Shown: piece by piece, positions 43,033 through 51,883 of the stretch
Position numbering within the stretch: the first letter of the stretch is position 1
How the letters are laid out: the number at the start of each line of letters is the position of its first letter
NCBI GenBank assembly: GCA_964434385.1
Contig: CAYSUW010000001.1
Location: 192,403 to 256,402 of the forward strand
From: GCA-002700125 sp964434385
GTDB taxonomy: Bacteria; Chloroflexota; Dehalococcoidia; Lucifugimonadales; Lucifugimonadaceae
Length of the DNA: 64,000 bases
Reading direction: 5' to 3'
The notes under the pieces: generated by a model
Databases searched by the model: none
Seen by the model: only the letters and a program-made list of their open reading frames with translations
Told to the model about the DNA's origin: nothing
Program-made: the position numbers and the translations under genes

Positions 43033-43979
43033 AATTCTTGTTTAACGATTTCATTAGCAGAGTCATAATCACTTACATTCATAAGTTCATATTCACCAGG
43101 AAGTCTTTTTATAAAGTTCGTTAATACTTTGCCTGGACCAATTTCAATAAATGTATTACAACCTTTGCCTATCAAATAATCTAATGTTTTAGACCATTGT
43201 ACGCAAGATTTCATTTGATTAATTAATTCTTCTTTTAACTCGATTCCAGTTTCAATAGGTTTGGCTTTCACATTACTAATTATTGGAAATTTGGGATTGG
43301 TAAAATTTAATGAATCTAACATTTCAGTTAGACCATCTACAGCTGGTTGCATCAACTCTGAATGGAAAGCTCCAGAAACCGGGAGATTGATTATTCTTTT
43401 AGCTCCTCTAGCATTTAGTAAATCTACTGCTCTAGCTAAACTCATATGATCCCCGCTGATAACAATCTGAGAAACAGTATTAATATTAGAAGTGTAAGTT
43501 CCAGTTTCTCTACATACTTCTTCTACTGTAAATTCATCAACACCTATTATAGCTATCATGCTTCCAGGGTTTTGCTCGCATGCTAGTTGCATTAATCTCC
43601 CTCTTTCTACAACTAATTTTATCGTTTCTTCTATTGACAGGGCCCCTGAAGCTGCTAATGAAGTATATTCTCCAAGGCTATGACCAGCAGTAAAATGAAT
43701 ATTGAAAGACTCTTCAGTTAATTCTTTTAAATAGGCTAGACATGCTAATGAAGTAGCTGTTATTGCAGGCTGAGCATTGCTGGTTTCATTAAGTTCTTCT
43801 TGTGTTCCATTAAATATAATTTTGGTTAAATCTCTTCCGAGAGATTCGTTTACTTGCTCGTAAACATCTTTAGCAGATTTACTTTTTTTCAGTAAATCCT
43901 TTCCCATGCCCACAAATTGGGATCCTTGCCCCGGAAAGAGCAATACAGGATTTGATTTAGTAATAACTTTATAAGTCAT
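43029..43979 (-). CDS. fabD: Malonyl CoA-acyl carrier protein transacylase
   Basis: This 316-residue enzyme has LLFPGQGSQFVGMGKDL at the start, the nucleophile motif FTAGHSLGEYTSLAASGA, the catalytic His in LPVSGAFHSELM, and FIEIGPGKVLTNF. It loads malonyl groups onto the ACP encoded two genes downstream. It begins immediately after the rpmF stop and overlaps nusB by 4 bp. Confidence 0.97.
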   Translation of the reverse strand: MTYKVITKSNPVLLFPGQGSQFVGMGKDLLKKSKSAKDVYEQVNESLGRDLTKIIFNGTQEELNETSNAQPAITATSLACLAYLKELTEESFNIHFTAGHSLGEYTSLAASGALSIEETIKLVVERGRLMQLACEQNPGSMIAIIGVDEFTVEEVCRETGTYTSNINTVSQIVISGDHMSLARAVDLLNARGAKRIINLPVSGAFHSELMQPAVDGLTEMLDSLNFTNPKFPIISNVKAKPIETGIELKEELINQMKSCVQWSKTLDYLIGKGCNTFIEIGPGKVLTNFIKRLPGEYELMNVSDYDSANEIVKQEL

Positions 43980-44192
43980 CTAAGATTCTACCTCACTAGA
44001 AGTTGGACTTACTTTATTTATTACTCCGATATATCTTCCTCTGTAATGACCGCAACTAGAACAAGCTCTATGAGGCAGTGTTTTCTCAGGACAAGCTGGG
44101 CATTTGATCAGGTTGATTTTTGTTAAACTTTGATGTGTTCTCTTTTTTCTCGTTCTTGACCGAGAATGTTTCTTTTTAGGTAATGGTGCCAT
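43980..44192 (-). CDS. rpmF: 50S ribosomal protein bL32
   Basis: This 70-residue basic protein starts MAPLPKKKHSRSRTRKKR and has a zinc ribbon with two Cys pairs (CPACPEKTLPHRACSSCGHY). It is the first gene of rpmF-fabD-nusB-acpP. Linkage of rpmF to fatty-acid genes is common in bacteria and couples membrane and ribosome supply. A promoter with an overlapping palindrome lies just upstream. Confidence 0.97.
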   Translation of the reverse strand: MAPLPKKKHSRSRTRKKRTHQSLTKINLIKCPACPEKTLPHRACSSCGHYRGRYIGVINKVSPTSSEVES

Positions 44193-44208
44193 AATTTATT
44201 TAATTCAA

Positions 44209-44256
44209 TTCGTATTAATACGAAGGAATTATCGGTGTAAATGATTTTTTTTTCAA
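44209..44256 (-). promoter_or_regulatory. Promoter with overlapping 16-bp palindrome upstream of rpmF-fabD-nusB-acpP
   Basis: On the minus strand a -35 TTGAAA (44251-44256) and -10 GATAAT (44228-44233) are separated by 17 bp. The perfect palindrome TTCGTATTAATACGAA (44209-44224) begins 3 bp past the -10, covering the expected start of transcription near 44221. It ends 16 bp before the rpmF ATG. A site there would suit a dimeric repressor of fatty-acid genes. It does not match the FapR, FabT or FabR consensus sequences I know. Confidence 0.6.
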
Positions 44257-44348
44257 GTGATTTTTTATGCTTTATATTACAGATACTAAAATCAGAGTAA
44301 TATAATATTAAAATTCTAGATAATTTTATCTAATTTTGTGTTTTTATA

Positions 44349-44399
44349 ACAAAGTGACTTTGTGGTGTAGGTTTTTATTCAAATAGTTGGATACTATTT
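44349..44399 (+). promoter_or_regulatory. Two inverted repeats upstream of ruvC
   Basis: ACAAAGTGACTTTGT (44349-44363) has 6-bp perfect arms. AAATAGT-TGGAT-ACTATTT (44381-44399) has 7-bp perfect arms and a 5-base spacer. They lie 54-104 bp upstream of the ruvC ATG. Neither matches the Gram-positive (GAAC-N4-GTTC) or E. coli LexA box. A DNA-damage regulator is possible but unproven. Confidence 0.35.
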
Positions 44400-44452
44400 T
44401 TATAAACCTAGAAATATATTGATTATATAATTCTAGATTAATAGGTGTATAA

Positions 44453-44947
44453 ATGAAGAATCGAGTAATAGGTATAGATCCCGGACTATCTAATACTGGC
44501 TATGGGGTTCTGGATTTTGATAGAGATCAAATTACTGCTTTGGAAGGTGGAGTTTGTAAGACTGTGGTATCTGATAATTTAGAAATCCGGCTTAAATCTA
44601 TTTTTGATGATCTCAGAGAGGTTGTAATTGAGTATAAACCAAAAGTTATGGCTGTCGAAGATTTACATTCTAGGTATCGTAATTTAAAAACAGCTATAAT
44701 TATGGGGCATGCTAGAGGGGTAGTCTGTTTAGTAGCTTCACAATTCGAAATACCTGTTTTTAATTATCAGCCAACTCAGATAAAAAATATTGTAACTGGA
44801 TCAGGAAGAGCTGATAAAATTCAAATACAGAGATCAGTAGCAAGATTATTAAGTTTAAATTTTAAAAGTTTTAATGAACATGTAGCAGATGCTTATGCTG
44901 CTGCGATATGTTATTCAATGATGTCGAATAATGTATCCTATGAATGA
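44453..44947 (+). CDS. ruvC: Holliday junction resolvase RuvC
   Basis: At 164 residues it has RuvC's RNase H-like fold and catalytic acids: the first Asp in VIGIDPGLSNTGYG, Glu in VMAVEDLHSRYRN, and the C-terminal Asp in HVADAYAAAICY. It cuts Holliday junctions delivered by RuvAB. It heads the ruvC-ruvA-ruvB operon on the plus strand, with ruvA starting 15 bp after its stop. Confidence 0.97.
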   Translation: MKNRVIGIDPGLSNTGYGVLDFDRDQITALEGGVCKTVVSDNLEIRLKSIFDDLREVVIEYKPKVMAVEDLHSRYRNLKTAIIMGHARGVVCLVASQFEIPVFNYQPTQIKNIVTGSGRADKIQIQRSVARLLSLNFKSFNEHVADAYAAAICYSMMSNNVSYE

Positions 44948-44961
44948 AGGTAGGTTAATAA

Positions 44962-45612
44962 TTGATTAGTTTTTTGAAAGGTTCTTTAAGGAAATTACCA
45001 CTTGGTAACTCTAAGTTAGAAATATTTGTTAGCGGAATAGGGTATGAAGTTCTTTTACCTGTGTTTGTTTTTGAATCTCTTCACGTGAAACAATTACAAC
45101 TAGGTGATGAAATTGAATTAGAAATTTATTATCATTCAACTGAAAGAAGCCCAAAACCAATATTAGTAGGATTTAATTCTATTCAAGAGAAGAATTTTTT
45201 TGAACAAATTATTCAAGTAGAAGGAGTTGGCCCACAAAAAGCCGTAGGAGCCTTGATTTTCCCTATTCATGTGGTTGCTCGAGCAATAGAAACTGAAGAT
45301 GTACATACTCTTACTCAAATGCCAGGAATAGGGGCTAGAGCTGCACAAAAAATGATTGCAACTCTTAAAGGAAAAGTAGCTGATTCTACTTCTTCTCTTA
45401 TAGAAGGTCGTATTGAAAAATCTGATACTGATATAGATAAAAAGTTAAACCTAAGAAAAGAAGCTTCCAGTATCCTTGTTAATTTAGGATACAAAGAGCA
45501 AGAGGCAATTCGTAGTATAAATGATGCAACAGAAAATAATTCTGATTTAGAAAATGATTTAGAAGCATTGATAAGAGAAATTTTTAAGAAAAAACAAGAT
45601 ATTAACAATTAA
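44962..45612 (+). CDS. ruvA: Holliday junction DNA helicase subunit RuvA
   Basis: This 216-residue protein has the N-terminal OB fold (MISFLKGSLRKLPLGNSKLE), two HhH motifs (IIQVEGVGPQKAVGAL and TLTQMPGIGARAAQKMI), and a C-terminal RuvB-binding helical domain. It binds the four-way junction. The start is TTG with AAGG about 12 bp upstream. It lies 12 bp before ruvB. Confidence 0.96.
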   Translation: MISFLKGSLRKLPLGNSKLEIFVSGIGYEVLLPVFVFESLHVKQLQLGDEIELEIYYHSTERSPKPILVGFNSIQEKNFFEQIIQVEGVGPQKAVGALIFPIHVVARAIETEDVHTLTQMPGIGARAAQKMIATLKGKVADSTSSLIEGRIEKSDTDIDKKLNLRKEASSILVNLGYKEQEAIRSINDATENNSDLENDLEALIREIFKKKQDINN

Positions 45613-45624
45613 TCTAGGTGAGTT

Positions 45625-46689
45625 TTGGCAAGAGAAGAAATAATAAAAAATTCTAATTCTGAAGGTTTAGAAATTCAAGAAGATTTAGAAGTGAATAAAG
45701 AAGAAGATCTTTATCAATCTATAAATTTGAGACCAAAAAATTTATTAGAATATGTAGGTCAGAAATCTGTGGTGAATAGTTTAGAGACAGCTATGAAAGC
45801 TGCTAGTAACAGGAAAGAACCTTTGGAGCATGTGCTTTTTCATGGACCTCCTGGTTTAGGGAAAACTACACTTGCACATGTAATAGCAACGGAATCCGGG
45901 TATAAAATTATTCATACTTCTGGCCCTAGTTTAGAGAGACCAGCTGATATGGTAGGTTTATTGTCTAATCTTAATTTTGGAGATGTTCTTTTTATAGATG
46001 AAATTCATCGTATTTCAAAAGGAGTGGAAGAATATATGTATTCTGCCATGGAAGATTTTAAAGTGGATTTTATAACTGGTTCTGGGACATTTGCGAAGAG
46101 TCTTTCTTTTCCATTACAGAGATTTACTTTAGTTGGTGCTACAACACGTGCAGGCATGTTGTCTTCTCCGCTTAGAGATAGATTTGGGTTAACTTATCAT
46201 GTAGATTATTATTCTCCGAAAGAACTAAGTAATGTGATTAAGAGGTCCTCAGAATTATTAGGTATAAAGATTTCAGATGAAGGATCATATGAAATAGCAA
46301 ATAGATCGAGAGGAACCCCTAGAATTGCTAATAGATTGTTAAGAAGAGTTCGAGATTATTCAGAAGTACATGAAACAGGAAATATTGATAAAAATATCTC
46401 ACAAAAAGCTTTGAAATCTGAAGGTGTTGATGAATTGGGATTAGATAGGTTAGACAGAGAATATTTGAAAACTTTGTTAGTTAATTATAAAGGAGGGCCA
46501 GCAGGTATAGAAGCTTTGGCCGCAACTATAAATGAAGAATCTCAAACATTAATGGATGTAGTAGAACCATTTCTTCTTAAGATTGGATTTGTTGTTAGGA
46601 CTCCTTCAGGTAGAAAAGCAACTGAAAAAGCTTACTCATATTTAAATGTTGATAAAACTAGAAAATCTGACCAAGCTCAGCTTTTTTAA
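45625..46689 (+). CDS. ruvB: Holliday junction DNA helicase subunit RuvB
   Basis: This 354-residue AAA+ motor has HVLFHGPPGLGKTTLAHVIA (Walker A), VLFIDEIHRISKGVEEY (Walker B), the sensor-1 segment TLVGATTRAGMLSSPLRDRF, and a C-terminal winged helix ending GRKATEKAY. The RuvB-typical DFITGSGTFAKSL insertion is present. It has about 25 extra N-terminal residues, acidic. It starts at TTG and drives branch migration with RuvA. Its 3' end overlaps the convergent ABC transporter gene by 4 bp. Confidence 0.97.
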   Translation: MAREEIIKNSNSEGLEIQEDLEVNKEEDLYQSINLRPKNLLEYVGQKSVVNSLETAMKAASNRKEPLEHVLFHGPPGLGKTTLAHVIATESGYKIIHTSGPSLERPADMVGLLSNLNFGDVLFIDEIHRISKGVEEYMYSAMEDFKVDFITGSGTFAKSLSFPLQRFTLVGATTRAGMLSSPLRDRFGLTYHVDYYSPKELSNVIKRSSELLGIKISDEGSYEIANRSRGTPRIANRLLRRVRDYSEVHETGNIDKNISQKALKSEGVDELGLDRLDREYLKTLLVNYKGGPAGIEALAATINEESQTLMDVVEPFLLKIGFVVRTPSGRKATEKAYSYLNVDKTRKSDQAQLF

Positions 46690-48536
46690 TTAACATCTAA
46701 GTCATCAAATGAAGATTGATGTTTTGACCAAAGATTTGAGTACAATCCTTTGTTTTTCATTAATTCATCATGTGGCCCTATTTCTAAGATTCTGCCTTTA
46801 TCCAACACGACGATTTTATCTGAATTTTTAATTGTTGATAATCTGTGTGCGATAATTATTCCGGTTCTGTTTTCTAAAACTTTCTTTAAGGCATTTTGAA
46901 TTTTCGATTCTGTGTAACTATCAATATACGCAGTAGCTTCATCTAATATGAATATTTTAGAATCACAAACTAATGCTCTTGCAAAGCTGAGTAATTGTTT
47001 TTCTCCAATAGATAAATTAGAGCCACCTTCATACAGGTGAGTAGAGTATTGATCTGGTAACCTGGTGATGAATTCATCAGCTCCTACAGTTTTGCACGCT
47101 TTGATGATTTCTTCATCAGATGCATTTGTTCTATATCTAATGTTTTCCAAAACACTACCAGAAAATATGATGGGATCTTGGAGTACCATGCTGATATTAA
47201 ATCCTAATGAATCTTGAGTTACTTTCCTAATATCTTGACCATCTATAAGAATTTCTCCATCCCATATTTCATAAAACCGGTGAATTAAAGCAGCAATACT
47301 GGTTTTTCCTGATCCTGTTGGGCCAACAAGTCCAATAGTTTCATTCTTTTCTATAGATAGATTTATATTATGTAGTATTTGATTATTAGATTCATATCCG
47401 AAATTAACATTCTTAAGTTCAATTTTTCCCTCTTCAATTTTTAGTGGATTTGCATTTCGAGAGTCTTTTATATCTACAGGTAATTCTAAAAGTTCAAAAA
47501 TCCTATGGCCTGATGCCATTGCTCTTTGTACAACGCTATAATGCATTGTAAGAGTTCTAATAGGATCAAAAAGTCTCTGGATATATAGTATAGATGCAAC
47601 CATGATTCCAACTTCTATGGCTCCATTTGTTACTAGATATCCTCCTGTAACTATAATTATTGCCATAGATAATCCAGTTAGGGTTTCAACTGGAGGCATG
47701 ATTCCAGCTCCAAATTTAGCAGCTTTATCTTGTTTGCTTAGGCTTTCTGCTATTTTTTCGTCAAATAATTCTTGATTTTTAAATTCCCTGTTTAATGATT
47801 GAGTAACTCTTACACCATTAAGGTGTTCATTCAATACTCCTGAAACTATAGATTTTGCTTTACTTGCGTCAAGAAAAGCTCTTCTTGCTAATGGTAACCA
47901 AAACATTCTGACTAAAATTAAAATTGGAAGAACTATTAAAATCATTAATCCCATGATCCAATTTAAGCTGATCAAAATTATTGCAACACATATTAGAGTA
48001 AGTATATCTGCAATGGAATGGATTCCTGCTTGGAAAAGTTCCTGAAGTGCTCCCACATCACCCTGAACTCTTGACATTAAGCCTCCATACTTCGTTTTAT
48101 CAGAAAAGGACATGGAAAGTTTTTGTATATGAGCAAACATTTTTGTTCTAATGTCAAAAATTACATTTTCTCCTATCTTTCCCAGAAGTTTTTGTTGAAA
48201 ATAATTGGAGAGCAAATGTATAAATGATGAAATTAATAGAATGATGAACATTAGATTCAAACTAAAGGAATCTTTTTGAGAAATAGCATTATCAATAGTG
48301 ATTTTAACAATAATTGGAATAGAGACCACTACACCAGTAAATAATAATACTGCAATAAGACCACTAAATACTTTTTTTCTATATGGTTTTAAGTATTGAA
48401 TAAACTTATTTAAAACTTCTTGATCATATGATGAAATTACTTCTAAGCTATCTTCAAGAAATTCTGCTTTCTTTTCTCTCTTTTTTATTTTTGCTGATTT
48501 ATTAATACTAATCATGGTAAATTTTTTCTTTTTCAT
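46686..48536 (-). CDS. ABC exporter half-transporter, subunit with consensus catalytic Glu
   Basis: This 616-residue protein has six membrane segments (about residues 55-340) fused to an ATPase. Its Walker A is GPTGSGKTS, its Walker B is KIFILDEATAYID with the catalytic Glu, and its H-loop is IIAHRLS. The signature is altered to LSIGEKQ. With the upstream partner it should form a heterodimeric type IV exporter of the TM287/288 or LmrCD kind, moving lipids, drugs or other amphipathic compounds. The genes overlap by 29 bp if the first Met is used; a second Met eight codons on is possible. Confidence 0.93.
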   Translation of the reverse strand: MKKKKFTMISINKSAKIKKREKKAEFLEDSLEVISSYDQEVLNKFIQYLKPYRKKVFSGLIAVLLFTGVVVSIPIIVKITIDNAISQKDSFSLNLMFIILLISSFIHLLSNYFQQKLLGKIGENVIFDIRTKMFAHIQKLSMSFSDKTKYGGLMSRVQGDVGALQELFQAGIHSIADILTLICVAIILISLNWIMGLMILIVLPILILVRMFWLPLARRAFLDASKAKSIVSGVLNEHLNGVRVTQSLNREFKNQELFDEKIAESLSKQDKAAKFGAGIMPPVETLTGLSMAIIIVTGGYLVTNGAIEVGIMVASILYIQRLFDPIRTLTMHYSVVQRAMASGHRIFELLELPVDIKDSRNANPLKIEEGKIELKNVNFGYESNNQILHNINLSIEKNETIGLVGPTGSGKTSIAALIHRFYEIWDGEILIDGQDIRKVTQDSLGFNISMVLQDPIIFSGSVLENIRYRTNASDEEIIKACKTVGADEFITRLPDQYSTHLYEGGSNLSIGEKQLLSFARALVCDSKIFILDEATAYIDSYTESKIQNALKKVLENRTGIIIAHRLSTIKNSDKIVVLDKGRILEIGPHDELMKNKGLYSNLWSKHQSSFDDLDVN

Positions 48537-50388
48537 ATTTTGGATGCTGTATATCAGAAATGGTTTTATAGATGCCTTTTTCTTTTAATAATTTTGAAGG
48601 AGTGCCTCTTTGAGAGATTTCTCCTTTATCAAGGACTATTATTTCATTTGCGTGTTCTAGGGAATCAATTCTGTGTGAGATGATTATTGTAATTTGAGAT
48701 GAAATAGATGTTTCCAGATGTTCACGAATTTTTTGATCTGTAATTGAATCTAATGCACTCAATGAATCATCGAAGATAACTAGTGAAGGTTTCTTTAGTA
48801 ATGTTCTGGCGATAGAAATTCTTTGTTTTTGTCCACCAGATAATGAAACTCCAAATTCTCCCACAATGGTTTCATATTTTTGAGGAAGACTTTCTATAAA
48901 GTCATGTATCTCAGCAATTCGAGCACATTCAATTATTTTATCCATTTCTGAGTTAGGCATTCCATATGAAATATTTTCTTTTATTGTCATATTGAATAGG
49001 AAAGTGTGTTGAGAAATTATCCCTACTTCTCTTCTCAATTTAGAAATGTCTAGAGTTTTTATATCAATATTGTTAATAGTTAATGAGCCAGATTCTATAT
49101 CGTAAAATCTTGGAATAAGTTGGGCTAGAGATGATTTTCCTGATCCTGGAGGACCAATAATTCCTAAGATTTGATTTGAACTGGCTTTGAATGAGATATT
49201 ATTAAGAATATTTTTTTCACTATGATGGTCAAATTTGAACACAATATCTTTCGCTTCAATTGTTTTGATTTTATTTATAGAGTTTGAGTTGTCTATAGAA
49301 TTGATATTAGGTTCCTTGTCTAATATTTCAAACAACCTCAATCCACATGATGTAGCTCTAGCGTAAGCGTTGACCATCATCCCCATCATTCTTACTGGTC
49401 TTTGGAGTATACCTAGGAATACCAATGCTTGTGTCATTTCACCTAATGTTAAAGCTCCTGAAATAACTTGAATTCCGCATATCCATATAACTAGAGACCA
49501 GGTGATTAGGAAAAAGAACCCCATTAGGGCTTGTCCGAATGCAGAAACTTCTATGGATTTGATAGTTAGATTTGTTACATTTTGATGGGATGAATTAAAT
49601 TTCTTCATCTCATGGTTTTGTCCTCCAAATGCCCTTACTACTCTTACTCCGATTAAATTTTCTTGTAACTTAGTGTTTAAATCTGAATAAAATTGTTGGA
49701 TATTAGTCCAAATTTTTCTTAAACGCAATCGTGTAGTTGTTGCTAAAGAGCCAACTGGTATTAAGAAAATAAGACTTAATAATCCTATTTTCCAATCTAC
49801 AGATATTAAAAAGATTCCTCCAAAAAACATAAGAAGGGAAATTTCTAAAGTTCTTAAAAAACCAGTTCTTACGAATAATCCTATTCCTTCAATATCCAAT
49901 ATTCCTCTAGACATTAAATTCCCAGAATGAATTTTGTCATGAAAAGAAAATGATAGTGACTGTAGTTTTTTATGAAAGTCACTTCTCAGATTTGTGGTTA
50001 TATTGTTTCCAATCTTTTCTCCAAAATATTGAATTAAGAAACCAAATAAACCTCTACACATACTTGTGATAACTATCATAGCGCCTATTAAATATAGACC
50101 TGTAAAATTTGAGGATCCGGATGAAATTATTTCTATTGATTTGTCTATTCCGTTTCCTAGTAGAAGAGGTAAAAATAGTTGTGCAATTACTATGCCAATT
50201 ACTCCAAGAATTCCCAAAGATATGTATTTTTTATATTCAAAACACATTTTTGTGATTCTTTTTAACACCTCGAATTCTTTTTTATGTGATAAATGAGTGA
50301 GGTTGTCACCTATATGCAATAGTTGTTTTGCATGGGCGATCCTTTCAGCTATGTGTGGATGAGGTATATGTGGTTTGGGGAAATGCAT
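48508..50388 (-). CDS. ABC exporter half-transporter, subunit with degenerate Walker B
   Basis: This 626-residue protein has a His-rich N-terminal extension (PKPHIPHPHIAERIAHAKQ), six membrane segments (about residues 60-340) and an ATPase. Walker A is GPPGSGKSS, the signature is the canonical LSGGQKQR, and the H-loop is IIISHRID. The Walker B end is VIFDDSLSALD, where the catalytic Glu is replaced by Asp. Paired with the downstream subunit (LSIGE signature, catalytic Glu) this predicts one degenerate and one consensus ATP site, as in asymmetric exporters. The His-rich N-terminus is unusual and might bind metal. Confidence 0.93.
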   Translation of the reverse strand: MHFPKPHIPHPHIAERIAHAKQLLHIGDNLTHLSHKKEFEVLKRITKMCFEYKKYISLGILGVIGIVIAQLFLPLLLGNGIDKSIEIISSGSSNFTGLYLIGAMIVITSMCRGLFGFLIQYFGEKIGNNITTNLRSDFHKKLQSLSFSFHDKIHSGNLMSRGILDIEGIGLFVRTGFLRTLEISLLMFFGGIFLISVDWKIGLLSLIFLIPVGSLATTTRLRLRKIWTNIQQFYSDLNTKLQENLIGVRVVRAFGGQNHEMKKFNSSHQNVTNLTIKSIEVSAFGQALMGFFFLITWSLVIWICGIQVISGALTLGEMTQALVFLGILQRPVRMMGMMVNAYARATSCGLRLFEILDKEPNINSIDNSNSINKIKTIEAKDIVFKFDHHSEKNILNNISFKASSNQILGIIGPPGSGKSSLAQLIPRFYDIESGSLTINNIDIKTLDISKLRREVGIISQHTFLFNMTIKENISYGMPNSEMDKIIECARIAEIHDFIESLPQKYETIVGEFGVSLSGGQKQRISIARTLLKKPSLVIFDDSLSALDSITDQKIREHLETSISSQITIIISHRIDSLEHANEIIVLDKGEISQRGTPSKLLKEKGIYKTISDIQHPKYEKEKIYHD

Positions 50389-50486
50389 TTTTAATTTTTA
50401 TGTATCTGAGAAGTAATAATAAGGGATAAATAATATTTTTTACTATACTTTTTAGTGTAAGTTTTCAAAAATTTAATATTTTAAGC

Positions 50487-50987
50487 ATGAAATCTTTAAA
50501 AACTAATATTCAAAGAGCTAATTTTCGCTATTCTGAAATTCTTAAATATATAGAAAATCAATGTTTCCCAATAGATTGGAGGAAAACTAATTTTTTGAAA
50601 GAATTAAGAAAAAAAAATGCTATTTATTTTATTGCTTATGAGGAAATAGATATAGATCAAAATATAATAAAACACAAAAAAGCTATATTAAACAACAAGT
50701 TCATTATTGGTTTTGCTGGTATTTGGTTTTATGAAGAATTTTCAGAGATTGTATCAATAGGAGTTTTAAAAAGTCATAGAAGACTGGGAGTTGCTCACTT
50801 ATTAATTAGTAAATTAATTAATTATTCTCATTCTAAAAAAATGAAAATTATTAACTTGGAAGTTGGCAAAAAGAATATAGAAGCACAGAATTTATACAGA
50901 CAGTTTGGTTTTAAAACAAATGGTTATAGAAAGAAGTATTATTTGCATAATGGAGATGATGCAATTCTAATGAGTCTTATAATTTGA
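50487..50987 (+). CDS. GNAT acetyltransferase, RimI-like
   Basis: This 166-residue GNAT protein has the acetyl-CoA motif GVLKSHRRLGVAHLLISKL (a variant of the Q/RxxGxG/A loop), and the C-terminal pattern EAQNLYRQFGFKTNGYRKKYY followed by GDDAILM, both typical of RimI/N-alpha-acetyltransferases. It probably acetylates the N-terminus of bS18 or other proteins. It is isolated on the plus strand, and its end overlaps the convergent DapA-family gene by 11 bp. Confidence 0.82.
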   Translation: MKSLKTNIQRANFRYSEILKYIENQCFPIDWRKTNFLKELRKKNAIYFIAYEEIDIDQNIIKHKKAILNNKFIIGFAGIWFYEEFSEIVSIGVLKSHRRLGVAHLLISKLINYSHSKKMKIINLEVGKKNIEAQNLYRQFGFKTNGYRKKYYLHNGDDAILMSLII

Positions 50988-51879
50988 TGTCTGCATCATA
51001 ATCTTTTAGGAGTAATTCTAGTTCTTTTTCAGTTTTTTCATCTATTGATGGTGTAGGTAATCTAGTATCAGGGGTACTTATTATTCCTCTTCTAAATAAG
51101 ATATGTTTTCTAATACTTAAACTTATTCCTTGTTGATTTTCATATCTAATTAATGGTAACCATTTAAAGAATAATGATTTTGCATTATTTATGTTATTTT
51201 TTTTAAATTCTTCATATGTGGTTACAAGGATTTCTGGATAAGCAAACCCAGTCATTGTACCTATAGCTCCTCTCATCAATTCTTCAATCAGAAATGCTCC
51301 CCCTAATCCTCCAAATATCCCAAGTTTATTTGATGTTTTTGACAATATTTCAGAGATTTTTTTAGGTGTAGGAGGATCTTCTAGTTTAATGAATTTTATT
51401 TGAGAAACTTTAGTAGAAATTTTATGTATAAATTCAGCAGTTAAATTGACTCCTGTTTCTTGTGGTAGATCTTGTAGGACTATAGGTAAGTTATTATTTT
51501 TAGAAATTCCTTTAAAAAATTCTAATAAAACATTTTCATTAGTTTTGATCATTTTGGGAGGAGAACAAAGGATATAATTTGCATCCAAGAGATTTGATTC
51601 TTTTATTCTTTGAGAAACTATTTCAATGCTTTCTCCGCTTACTCCTACAGTAATTGGAATTCTGTTATTAACTCTCTTTGAAACATGCTTGATCACATCA
51701 TTTCTTTCATTTTCTGTTAATCTATGAGCTTCTCCCATCATCCCCATAGTTACAATTCCATGACATTTAGTATTTATAGCTAATTCAACAAGTTTATCGA
51801 TTGAATCAAAATCAATCCTAGATTTTTTAGTGAAAGGAGTTGGCATCATAAAATGAATACCATGAATTGAATTAATCAT
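50977..51879 (-). CDS. DapA/DHDPS-family aldolase-like protein, probably not DHDPS
   Basis: This 300-residue TIM-barrel protein has MPTPFTKKSRIDFDSIDKLV, GIVTMGMMGEAHRLTENER, VGVSGESIEIV and the Schiff-base Lys in FIKLEDPPTPKKI. In true DHDPS the Tyr of the YN(V)P motif is essential. Here the segment reads VLQDLPQETG, with no Tyr. GLGGAFLIEELMRGAIGTMTG follows. It is thus likely a different pyruvate- or keto-acid-handling member of the family. It might join the aldolase and enolase-superfamily enzymes of the window in sugar-acid metabolism, but that is only inference. Ferredoxin lies 4 bp upstream on the same strand. Confidence 0.82.
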   Translation of the reverse strand: MINSIHGIHFMMPTPFTKKSRIDFDSIDKLVELAINTKCHGIVTMGMMGEAHRLTENERNDVIKHVSKRVNNRIPITVGVSGESIEIVSQRIKESNLLDANYILCSPPKMIKTNENVLLEFFKGISKNNNLPIVLQDLPQETGVNLTAEFIHKISTKVSQIKFIKLEDPPTPKKISEILSKTSNKLGIFGGLGGAFLIEELMRGAIGTMTGFAYPEILVTTYEEFKKNNINNAKSLFFKWLPLIRYENQQGISLSIRKHILFRRGIISTPDTRLPTPSIDEKTEKELELLLKDYDADIKL

Positions 51880-51883
51880 TTAA

